A stretch of 64,000 nt of DNA from Paenibacillus auburnensis (GTDB taxonomy: Bacteria; Bacillota; Bacilli; Paenibacillales; Paenibacillaceae): NCBI RefSeq assembly GCF_927798115.1, contig NZ_CAKMMG010000003.1:248001-312000 (forward strand), read 5' to 3'. Positions 1 through 7,022 of the stretch are shown in pieces (within the stretch, counting starts at the first letter, position 1; each line of letters opens with the position of its first letter). Made by a program: the position numbers and the translations under genes. The notes under the pieces are model-generated. The model saw only the letters and a program-made list of their open reading frames with translations, ran no database searches and had not been told where the DNA came from.

Positions 1-688
1 GAGAACCGATTACAGCAAATACGATACAGATTTTAATAATAGGACTGATTAAAGGGATTACGATGGAAAACATACTGCGTAGAGCGGACGCGCCATCAAT
101 TTTTACAGCATCAAATATCTCTTCGGAGATCCCTTTAATTGCTGCATATAACAAAAGCATATAATAGCCAATCCATTGCCAAACCGCCGGCAACATAATG
201 CCTGATAATGCCGTTTTTTCTTCCGTTAGCCAATCATGCTGCCAGGAACCTAGTCCAACCTTATCCAAGAAAACATTTAGAACACCGTAATTGGGGTTAA
301 GAACGGATAAGAACAAAAGTCCAATCACCGCTGATGAAATGGTTACCGGGATGAAGAATAAGGTGCGGTAGAATTTCTCTCCTCTTACCCCTCTTCCAAG
401 AATGTATGCCAGGATGAAAGCGAAAGGAATCTGCAAACAAACTGATAAAAGAGCCAAGTAGAATGTATTCCATATCGAGTGAACAAACTGCATATCATAG
501 CTGTCATCTACAAACAGATCTTTATACCACTTCAGCCCAACGAATTTGGCTTCTCCGATACCGTTCCAATCCAGCATACTGTAATAAAAGGATTGGACAA
601 TCGGGATAAAACCTACAAGTATGAACAGTATTAAAGCGGGCAGCACAAACACTGCAATGGCTTTCTTATTGCCAAATACCGCATGCAT
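1..688 (-). CDS. ABC sugar transporter permease (MalF/UgpA-like), 3' end cut by window edge
   Basis: I translated this reading frame by hand because it runs off the left edge. It starts at ATG 688 (MHAVFGNKKAIAVFVLPALI) behind the ribosome site AGGGGGAGA. A first membrane helix spans about residues 10-30, several more follow, and near the cut end there is the typical EAA-loop signature (EEIFDAVKIDGASALRSMF), which docks onto the ATPase. This is a CUT1-type membrane subunit. It follows the lipoprotein gene by 69 bp and the GH120 beta-xylosidase gene upstream, so it probably imports xylo-oligosaccharides. A second permease probably follows beyond the window. The family is certain; the substrate is inferred from context. 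Confidence 0.88.
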   Translation of the reverse strand, partial: MHAVFGNKKAIAVFVLPALILFILVGFIPIVQSFYYSMLDWNGIGEAKFVGLKWYKDLFVDDSYDMQFVHSIWNTFYLALLSVCLQIPFAFILAYILGRGVRGEKFYRTLFFIPVTISSAVIGLLFLSVLNPNYGVLNVFLDKVGLGSWQHDWLTEEKTALSGIMLPAVWQWIGYYMLLLYAAIKGISEEIFDAVKIDGASALRSMFSIVIPLISPIIKICIVFAVIGS

Positions 689-707
689 AATTTTTCTCTC
701 CCCCTTA

Positions 708-739
708 GTGAACTGGTGAAGCTTGCTTCACCAGTTCAC
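708..739 (-). other. Intercistronic hairpin between binding protein and permease
   Basis: A perfect 15-bp inverted repeat with a 2-base loop (GTGAACTGGTGAAGC and its complement) lies between the lipoprotein stop and the permease ribosome site. There is no U-run after it on the minus strand, so it is probably an mRNA-stabilising or attenuating hairpin rather than a full terminator. This resembles malE-malF type intergenic structures, which raise the amount of binding protein over permease. Confidence 0.75.
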
Positions 740-757
740 TCTTTATGTGTATCTCTA

Positions 758-2110
758 CTATTGGCCAGGATTGATTTTACTCTGCAGTTCTTTATTGAAC
801 TCTTCAGGAGAGCTTTTGCCAGCTGTAAATTTCATTAATGAACCGAACATAGACTCGGTCTCGTTACCGGACAACATCTGGTCCCACCAGTAGGAGAAAG
901 CAGTTCCCGTAGAAGACAGTTCGCCAATCTTAACAGCAAGAGGATCTACCTTCGAGGTATCGCCCATCTCACCCTTCCAAGCAGAGGACCCGGAGCCAGC
1001 CAAATATACTTCTTTACCCATGGTCTCCATAAAGTACTTGTATACTTCCCACACCCGATCTTTATTTTCTACTTTGGCATTAATCATGAACGTTTCTCCG
1101 GATCCCCCGTGCCATTCATCAACGCTTCCTTTTCCTCCTGGGATCTCAGGGAATTTCACGACATCTATTTTACCCTTTACCTGGGAATCAGCTGCATCAA
1201 TTTGCCCGTTCACCCATGCTCCCATATACAACATGGCCGCTTTACCAGTCAGGAACATACCGATGGAATCATCATAAGACGTCCCTAATGGGTTGGCACC
1301 GAATGCTTTTGCATCCAGAAGTTCTTTATATTTACGGCTGGCTTCCACAAACTCCGGAGTATCAAAAGAACCCTTTTTGGTCAAGGCAGCATTAACAGCT
1401 TCCACCCCACCCATCCGAATATCCAGAATAGAGTTCCAGAACATAGCAGGCCATCTATCCTTGGCACCAAGTGCGATTGGGGTAATCTTCTTCGCATTCA
1501 AAGCTTTAATGGCACTCATAAGCTCGTCCCAAGTGGTTGGGATTTTCGCGCCAGCGGCTTGAAATAATTCTGTATTAACATACAGGTTGGCTGTTGCAAT
1601 ATTGGTCGGAAGCCCGTAAAGCTTATTATCATAGGTGAAGTTAGCCGTGGTTCCAGGTACCAGCTTATCTAAAGTTCCATCTGCAGCCAGGTCATCAAGC
1701 GGGAGAGCTCTGCCGCCTGCGATAAACGGTTGGGCGAAACCTCCACCCCAAGAAAAGAAAATGTCAGGCAATTCATCCGCAGCAGACGCTGTCTTAATTT
1801 TGGTCTTGTACGCCTCTCCGCCAAATCCCGAATGTTCAATTACTACATCTGGGAACTTCGCCTTTGTTGCCTCTAGAGCCTTATAAAAACCGATAAATCC
1901 TCCGTCCTTGGAATTTGGGTCGGAAAATTGTGACCACATGGTAATTTTGATTTTCTCATTCTTATCTTTGGCAGAATCCGTATTTGAACTGTCGCTGCTG
2001 GTGTTGCTATTGTTGCTGCTGGTGCTGTTATTTCCACCGCAAGCTGCAAGCGATGATGTCATAAGAACGGCCAAGCTTAACCCCATGAACCTCTTCATCC
2101 ATTGTTTCAT
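758..2110 (-). CDS. Extracellular sugar-binding lipoprotein (SBP family 1)
   Basis: This 450-residue protein is the substrate receptor of a CUT1 ABC importer, held to the outer face of the membrane. It has a signal peptide ending in the lipobox LAAC (Cys24), followed by an Asn/Ser-rich flexible linker (about residues 25-50) and a typical family-1 solute-binding fold (ITMWSQFSDPN near the N-terminus; AAMLYMGAW in the middle). The start has a GGGAGG ribosome site. The gene lies 122 bp downstream of the GH120 beta-xylosidase and just upstream of the permease, so xylo-oligosaccharides are the likely ligand. A cre-like site (2130-2143) sits in its leader. Family confidence is high; the ligand is inferred. 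Confidence 0.93.
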   Translation of the reverse strand: MKQWMKRFMGLSLAVLMTSSLAACGGNNSTSSNNSNTSSDSSNTDSAKDKNEKIKITMWSQFSDPNSKDGGFIGFYKALEATKAKFPDVVIEHSGFGGEAYKTKIKTASAADELPDIFFSWGGGFAQPFIAGGRALPLDDLAADGTLDKLVPGTTANFTYDNKLYGLPTNIATANLYVNTELFQAAGAKIPTTWDELMSAIKALNAKKITPIALGAKDRWPAMFWNSILDIRMGGVEAVNAALTKKGSFDTPEFVEASRKYKELLDAKAFGANPLGTSYDDSIGMFLTGKAAMLYMGAWVNGQIDAADSQVKGKIDVVKFPEIPGGKGSVDEWHGGSGETFMINAKVENKDRVWEVYKYFMETMGKEVYLAGSGSSAWKGEMGDTSKVDPLAVKIGELSSTGTAFSYWWDQMLSGNETESMFGSLMKFTAGKSSPEEFNKELQSKINPGQ

Positions 2111-2129
2111 TTTGTTTGCCTCCCTTTTT

Positions 2130-2143
2130 ATAAACCGCTTACA
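2130..2143 (-). promoter_or_regulatory. cre-like site upstream of sugar-binding lipoprotein
   Basis: Read on the minus strand, TGTAAGCGGTTTAT matches 12 of 14 positions of the CcpA-binding consensus TGWAANCGNTNWCA. It lies between the GH120 stop and the ribosome site of the lipoprotein gene. A role in glucose repression is inferred. Confidence 0.4.
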
Positions 2144-2232
2144 TCTCTAATGTTAAATGATTTCTTTCTTTTGAAACATGAAATCGCTTTACTAAAAGAT
2201 AGAATCTTTTTACTTGATTTTTGTTTTGGAAC

Positions 2233-4149
2233 TTACCAAAGCTTAATCAGATTTCCCCCTTTTTTCAGAAGACTGATCGGTCCAAGGACGCTTGTCCCGT
2301 CTTTGGGTTCATTTAAGAAATCCGTATCCAGGATCAGCTCGCCACCCTCCGGGTTATCAAACTCGGCGTCCACGATTCGTACCCGGGGCAAAGTGGCTGT
2401 CGTATGAACTTCACCCTCTAGGTTGTCGAAACTGTCAGGCAATTCAATGGATAGGAAACCCTCATCTCCAAGATCGATAATCTCAATGGATGGATCAAAG
2501 CTGCCCTCAACCAGCTTTACCTGCTCCCTTGCAAAAGGCTCGGCGCCATTTAAATATGCATTCCTGTTGATATATACAGGCTGCTCCACAAGCTCAAATT
2601 CTTCCAGATCTCCGTGAAGCTTGTGAACATTCTCGATATATTCGGTAAGCGAGGTGGTGTAGTTGTTATAATGGGAGGTTCCCGCCCCATCCAATCCTCT
2701 TTTTCCCACAAAAACGTTGTTATAAAAACGGTCATCCCCGCCGTAAGTAAGTGAGAAACCTGCAACTTTGGTGCTATGCGGAAGGTGGTATGGAGTGGAA
2801 CGATTCAGTACCTTTCTGTGGATGATCTTGCCTGCGATCAGATTGTTAATATAAACCCCGCCCTGCGATACATTCTCGAAAGCATAATCCGAGGTTAGGA
2901 TGTTGTGGTCGACGATGCATGGTCCATGGCTGACCTCCAGGAATAAATCGCGGTAATTCCGATAGAACAGGTTCTTGCTGATTCTGGTGCCTTGGATCTG
3001 CCAATCAAGCCACATCCCTAAGGTACAATCATGAATCCGATTATGGTGGATATGAACATCGATCGGGGCGTGAAACTTGATCCCGGCAATCTCATGGCCC
3101 CAAAACTCCCGTTTGATAGCAATGTTGTAGATATGATTATGATGAATTTCACTGAAGATACAGCCCAGATGTCCGACAATACCATTCTGCCCGCAATCAT
3201 AAATGGTGTTATGCCGAATAAGGTGTGAACCGATCGTTTCCTTGCTCCAGCCCTGCCGCTCTGCGGTAAATACCGATTCCAGCTGGTATTGGTACCCAGG
3301 CTTATCCTTCCGGATGGAACGGTAGTGCTGACCGGTGGAGGCTTCTTTTCCGATGCTGATAGCGCTGCACTTGGCATCATGGATGATATTATGTTCGATA
3401 ATCCAGCCTTTGCTCCAATTCGTACCAAGGAGACCAGGCTGATCGGCTGTCGGAGGTGCCCAAGGGGTTGCGGCATGTGCCATTTCAAAACCTCGGACCG
3501 TTATATAGTCCACACCTGTCATTTCAGGGTAGAAGCAAGACCGGCGAACATTCACCTCGACGAATTCCTCGTTAGGGTTGGCCCCTTGGAAATTGGCGAA
3601 TATAATTGTTTGTTCTTCACCCACTTCCGCGTACCAAACGTAAGCAGACTGCTTTGGGTGATGTAGAGGGATGAGCTCCCCTGTCCATAGATCTTTCACC
3701 TCTGTACGAATGGTTGGAGCTTCCAGCTGGTCAAATCGGCTCACCTCAAAAAAAGACATGCCATTCAGATAAATATCCCCCAGATGTTTGGTCTCTTCAA
3801 TAGTGACAAGCCAGTCTCCGAATATCTCTTCCCTATAAGGGTTAAAGGTGCCGAACATCGTGCTGGGCAGAATGGCTTTCCATATACTTCCGTTTACTTG
3901 CTGCCAATCCTGAATGTGTTCGGAGCCCTTAATAATGACCTTCTCACCCAGTGCGGCTTGATAGATGATTCTTCGTTTTTCGCTTAACCCTTTATGTCTC
4001 GGTCTGACCCATTCCCGGTACAATCCTTCATGGACCGTAACGGTATCACCCGCCACTGCGACGGAAGCGGCTTGGTTAATTGTGAGAAACGGGTCGTTCG
4101 GACTTCCTGTTCCCTGGTCCGATCCGTTCTTCGCTACATGATATTCAAT
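2233..4149 (-). CDS. xylC: GH120 beta-xylosidase (XylC-like), probable ATT start
   Basis: The protein is a right-handed parallel beta-helix glycosidase that releases xylose from xylo-oligosaccharides in the cytoplasm. I recognise it from its close resemblance to Thermoanaerobacterium saccharolyticum XylC: EYHVAKNGSD at the N-terminus, then YITVRGFEMAHAATPWAPPT and GQNGIVGHLGCIFSEIHHNH. The reading frame is open to ATG 4221, but XylC-type proteins begin MEYHVAK. Here IEYHVAK begins at ATT 4149, 10 bases after a perfect AGGAGG, giving 638 residues. In this numbering the motifs WLDW and FLEVSHGP place the catalytic pair at D382 and E405, the positions I recall for XylC. There is no signal peptide. 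It heads the unit with the importer downstream. Alternative starts are ATG 4188 and ATG 4221, both with weak ribosome sites. Confidence 0.88.
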   Translation of the reverse strand: MEYHVAKNGSDQGTGSPNDPFLTINQAASVAVAGDTVTVHEGLYREWVRPRHKGLSEKRRIIYQAALGEKVIIKGSEHIQDWQQVNGSIWKAILPSTMFGTFNPYREEIFGDWLVTIEETKHLGDIYLNGMSFFEVSRFDQLEAPTIRTEVKDLWTGELIPLHHPKQSAYVWYAEVGEEQTIIFANFQGANPNEEFVEVNVRRSCFYPEMTGVDYITVRGFEMAHAATPWAPPTADQPGLLGTNWSKGWIIEHNIIHDAKCSAISIGKEASTGQHYRSIRKDKPGYQYQLESVFTAERQGWSKETIGSHLIRHNTIYDCGQNGIVGHLGCIFSEIHHNHIYNIAIKREFWGHEIAGIKFHAPIDVHIHHNRIHDCTLGMWLDWQIQGTRISKNLFYRNYRDLFLEVSHGPCIVDHNILTSDYAFENVSQGGVYINNLIAGKIIHRKVLNRSTPYHLPHSTKVAGFSLTYGGDDRFYNNVFVGKRGLDGAGTSHYNNYTTSLTEYIENVHKLHGDLEEFELVEQPVYINRNAYLNGAEPFAREQVKLVEGSFDPSIEIIDLGDEGFLSIELPDSFDNLEGEVHTTATLPRVRIVDAEFDNPEGGELILDTDFLNEPKDGTSVLGPISLLKKGGNLIKLW

Positions 4150-4159
4150 CTTCCTATAA

Positions 4160-4165
4160 CCTCCT
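4160..4165 (-). promoter_or_regulatory. Shine-Dalgarno AGGAGG that decides the GH120 start
   Basis: A perfect AGGAGG on the minus strand lies 10 bases before the in-frame ATT at 4149-4147. If translation began at ATG 4221 or 4188, this site would sit inside the coding region with no purpose. Confidence 0.6.
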
Positions 4166-4245
4166 GTTACTAGCCTATTCTGCCACATATGGACCTTTTC
4201 AAGGGCAAGTACGAAAATCATAAAGGATAGAAAAGTAGAAGACCA

Positions 4246-4259
4246 TGTAAGCGTTTTTC
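4246..4259 (-). promoter_or_regulatory. cre-like site upstream of the GH120 gene
   Basis: TGTAAGCGTTTTTC on the plus strand matches 12 of 14 positions of the cre consensus. It lies about 100 bp upstream of the ATT start and just downstream, in the minus direction, of a TACAAT (4266-4271) that could be a -10 box. No good -35 was found. The rest of the 4222-4428 divergent gap holds only AT-rich sequence. Confidence 0.4.
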
Positions 4260-4428
4260 TATTTTATTGTATTCTTTTTACTATTTTCACAGAGAGACTT
4301 GCTCTTTATTCATGATTCATTTTTTGAAAGACATGATATTTAACATGGATTGGGCATGTTTACAGTCACATCCGGAAAAAACTTAACTGTGATACGATTT
4401 ATCTTATTACTCAAGAGGAGTTTTAATA

Positions 4429-4458
4429 ATGTCAACAACTTGCGAAAGAGGTGTGTAA
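4429..4458 (+). CDS. Nine-codon upstream ORF (MSTTCERGV), possible leader peptide
   Basis: The ribosome site AGAGGAG (4414-4420) is followed 8 bases later by ATG 4429 and a nine-codon frame ending in TAA at 4456-4458. The next three bases are the TTG start of the flavin oxidoreductase gene. The arrangement would allow translational coupling. It may also be chance, or a relic of an older start. Too short to test by composition. Confidence 0.3.
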   Translation: MSTTCERGV

Positions 4459-5424
4459 TTGAAACTTCCAACAATTCGATTCGGACATATTAAATCGAGA
4501 GTTCCTGTTATCCAAGGTGGAATGGGTGTAGGCATATCCTTAAGTGGACTAGCCGCTGCAGTTGCCAGTGCAGGCGGGATCGGCACCATCTCTGGTACAG
4601 GAATCACTTCAGAAGAGCTGAGAATGCATATTCGCAAAACAAGAGAACTCTCTAATGGGGTTGGCTATATCGGTGTGAATGTACTATTCGCAGTGAAGGA
4701 CTTTGCCGAAAAAATGAAGATTGCTTTGGAGGAAAAGGTTGACTTTATTATTTCCGGAGCCGGAATTTCTAGAGATATTTATGCTTGGGGCAAAGAATAC
4801 GGTACTCCTGTCGTAACTATTGTTTCATCCGCCAAATTAGCCCGGATTTCCGAAAGACTCGGTGCCTCCGCAGTCGTTGTGGAAGGGTTCGAAGCTGGGG
4901 GCCATTTAGGTACAGACAGATCCATGTTTGATATCCTTCCTGAAGTCTTAGAGGCGGTTTCGATTCCGGTTATTGCTGCGGGTGGAATTCTGACGGGGGA
5001 TGATATCGCAAAAGCCCTTCGGCTTGGTGCATCTGGTGTTCAAATGGGTACCCGTTTTGTGGCTAGCCATGAGTGTGATGCTCCCTTAGCCTTCAAGCAA
5101 AAGTATGTAGATGCTCAGCAAGGAGATACTGTTTTAATCAAGTCTACCGTGGGGCTGGAAGGTAGAGCGATTCGGAATGAATTTACGGACCGGATCAGCA
5201 ATGATGCCAAATTAAAGATAGTCAAATGCTATGATTGTCTAAAGGTTTGCTCCCATCGCTTCTGTACAATGGAATCCCTGCTCACTTCCCTTAGAGGAGA
5301 TGTTAAGAACGGATTGGTTTTTGCTGGGTCCAGAGTTCATGAGATTAAAGAGATTTTGTCCGTACAGCAGATTATCGATAATTTGATGAATGAGTATCAA
5401 GGGGCATTGAACCCGGCAACTTAA
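4459..5424 (+). CDS. Nitronate monooxygenase / FabK-like flavin oxidoreductase
   Basis: This 321-residue FMN-dependent TIM-barrel enzyme belongs to the 2-nitropropane dioxygenase / enoyl-ACP reductase II superfamily. Visible signatures are PVIQGGMGVGISLSGLAAAV at the N-terminus, GFEAGGHLG in the middle, then PVIAAGGILTGDDIAKAL and GASGVQMGTRF, which form the FMN-phosphate site. The start is TTG 4459 with AGAGGTG just upstream. An unusual cysteine cluster near the C-terminus (CYDCLKVCSHRFC, about residues 258-270) occurs in some Firmicute members. The substrate cannot be told from sequence: it could be a nitronate detoxifier or another NAD(P)H flavin reductase. It is unrelated to the sugar genes around it and is transcribed away from GH120. 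Confidence 0.85.
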   Translation: MKLPTIRFGHIKSRVPVIQGGMGVGISLSGLAAAVASAGGIGTISGTGITSEELRMHIRKTRELSNGVGYIGVNVLFAVKDFAEKMKIALEEKVDFIISGAGISRDIYAWGKEYGTPVVTIVSSAKLARISERLGASAVVVEGFEAGGHLGTDRSMFDILPEVLEAVSIPVIAAGGILTGDDIAKALRLGASGVQMGTRFVASHECDAPLAFKQKYVDAQQGDTVLIKSTVGLEGRAIRNEFTDRISNDAKLKIVKCYDCLKVCSHRFCTMESLLTSLRGDVKNGLVFAGSRVHEIKEILSVQQIIDNLMNEYQGALNPAT

Positions 5425-5543
5425 GGTTGATATACGAATCAAAAGCACGATTAAAGTGGTTAAATAATTATATTTTCCGTTCGAACGCTTCTTTTACACC
5501 TTGATAGAGCTTCATGAGCGCCCTGAGCCCTTTATTAAATTAA

Positions 5544-5577
5544 AGATCTCACCTTAACTTACTTTAAGATGAGATCT
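5544..5577. terminator. Bidirectional terminator between oxidoreductase and fructan operon
   Basis: An inverted repeat (AGATCTCACCTTAA against TTAAGATGAGATCT, one mismatch) with a 6-base loop lies between two convergent genes, with A/T-rich flanks on both sides. It would end both the oxidoreductase transcript and the long minus-strand fructan transcript. Confidence 0.7.
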
Positions 5578-5600
5578 AAAGTTTATTATTGTGAAAACTC

Positions 5601-7022
5601 TTAAAGAGTTTCTATCTTGACCCGTTTAAATTCCGCTGTACCTTGACTAACGAATAGTGCAAGCTTTCCAAGCTGAACATCATATATTCTGGCACTCAAA
5701 GCCACTTCTCCTCCGACATAAATTTCACAAATCGTGCTGTCCACGAATACCTTCAACTCATACTCCTGATCCGGCAGCAGCTTAATCGGACGTTCCAGTT
5801 CCACATCGTAAGGAAAGGTTTTGCCCCCTTCTTCTGTTTGCATAATCGGTCCACGGAAGGTAATCCGGCTTCGTTCGGGTTCCAACGTGATATAGTAGGC
5901 AATATCCAGACCCTCGTCTGCCCTGAGCATGATCCCCAAACCTTGGGTCGAACCGGAGAAAGAAACGTCGGCTGAGATTTTGCACAAATCCGGCAATTCT
6001 TCCTCTGTGATGCAGCCGGCAAAGGAATAAGGGGAATCGCATCGGATCAAAGCTCCTGTAATCTCCCACTCTCCAGCAACTCCATTAAAATGAGCAGGTA
6101 ACTGGTGGGTGAAAGCCGAGTCTATGGTTTCTGGAACTTTTACACCTAGTGTCCCGTCCAGGCGCTGTAGGATTTCATGCACAACCAAATTACCTCCCCA
6201 ATCCCATGTATCATAATCTTTGCCAGAAGCTTCCGGCGGATTCCAGCCAAACAGATCGTCATTTTTTGTCGGATTCCAGCCGAACAAATAACGTTTCTGG
6301 CCATCGGATACTGACTTAGCCGCATAATAAGCCCGTCCATCAAAGGCCTCCTCCGGCGGTGTAATCCATGGTCCGTTCAAGGAACGACTCATCCGGTAAA
6401 AGGTACCGAATCGCCCAGTATAAGAAGAATAAATGAGGTACCACCAGTCCCCCATCTGGAATAAATCCGGGCACTCATGAGCTCCAACATGCAGGTTCGG
6501 CGCATACAGTGGCTCCCTGTATTCCCAATGTTTGAGATCCTTAGAGGACAACAAGCCTGTGCAGCCTTTCCGGTTCGTCGGTCCTTTGGCCAAAGCTGCA
6601 ATCAGCATCCAGTATTGTCCTTCCTCTTCATTCCAGAAAACAAAGGGATCACGCCAGTCCGCCAGTTCATAAATTTCACCATCTGGACCAAAAGTGTCTT
6701 CAGGAATAGGCTCCCATGTTTGCAGATCCTTACTGACGGCATGACAGGCAAACTGTTTTCCATCAGGAAAAATACAATAGAACATATGATAGATATCATC
6801 AACCTTGAGGATGTGGCCAGTCCCACCTTCGATTTTACAAGCCCCATCTTCCCTGTAATTCACGAAATCCTTCGTTCCAAGTAAATGCCAGCCTTGCTCC
6901 AGACCTTCACGATAATTATCTCTCCAGCCATGCAGATAAAAGAGTTTAAACTCCCCATCTTCATAATAGGGGATTACATCTCCCACCCAGGCGTTCTCCG
7001 GACGATAGAAAAATTCCTTCAT
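5601..7022 (-). CDS. Divergent cytoplasmic GH32 beta-fructosidase-like protein
   Basis: This 473-residue protein has the GH32 five-blade propeller (about 1-300) and a C-terminal beta-sandwich (about 330-473). The usual WMNDPNG is reduced to WVGDVIPYY, leaving D15 as candidate nucleophile. The transition-state Asp is in WRDPFVF (D125) and the acid/base Glu in HECPDLF (E183), so the catalytic triad is intact. It has no signal peptide. Its ATG overlaps the stop of the GH172 gene (TAATG), so the two are translationally coupled and probably act in sequence, for example on inulobiose released by the GH172 enzyme. The exact substrate is not known to me. This short subgroup is often labelled only GH32-like. 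Confidence 0.82.
   Translation of the reverse strand: MKEFFYRPENAWVGDVIPYYEDGEFKLFYLHGWRDNYREGLEQGWHLLGTKDFVNYREDGACKIEGGTGHILKVDDIYHMFYCIFPDGKQFACHAVSKDLQTWEPIPEDTFGPDGEIYELADWRDPFVFWNEEEGQYWMLIAALAKGPTNRKGCTGLLSSKDLKHWEYREPLYAPNLHVGAHECPDLFQMGDWWYLIYSSYTGRFGTFYRMSRSLNGPWITPPEEAFDGRAYYAAKSVSDGQKRYLFGWNPTKNDDLFGWNPPEASGKDYDTWDWGGNLVVHEILQRLDGTLGVKVPETIDSAFTHQLPAHFNGVAGEWEITGALIRCDSPYSFAGCITEEELPDLCKISADVSFSGSTQGLGIMLRADEGLDIAYYITLEPERSRITFRGPIMQTEEGGKTFPYDVELERPIKLLPDQEYELKVFVDSTICEIYVGGEVALSARIYDVQLGKLALFVSQGTAEFKRVKIETL

Noticed and set aside
2233..4149. The beta-helix protein as an inulin fructotransferase (GH91), which would have suited the fructan locus
   Set aside because: Its sequence follows GH120 XylC from the first residues to the catalytic D382/E405, and it sits with its own importer. 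GH91 motifs were not seen.
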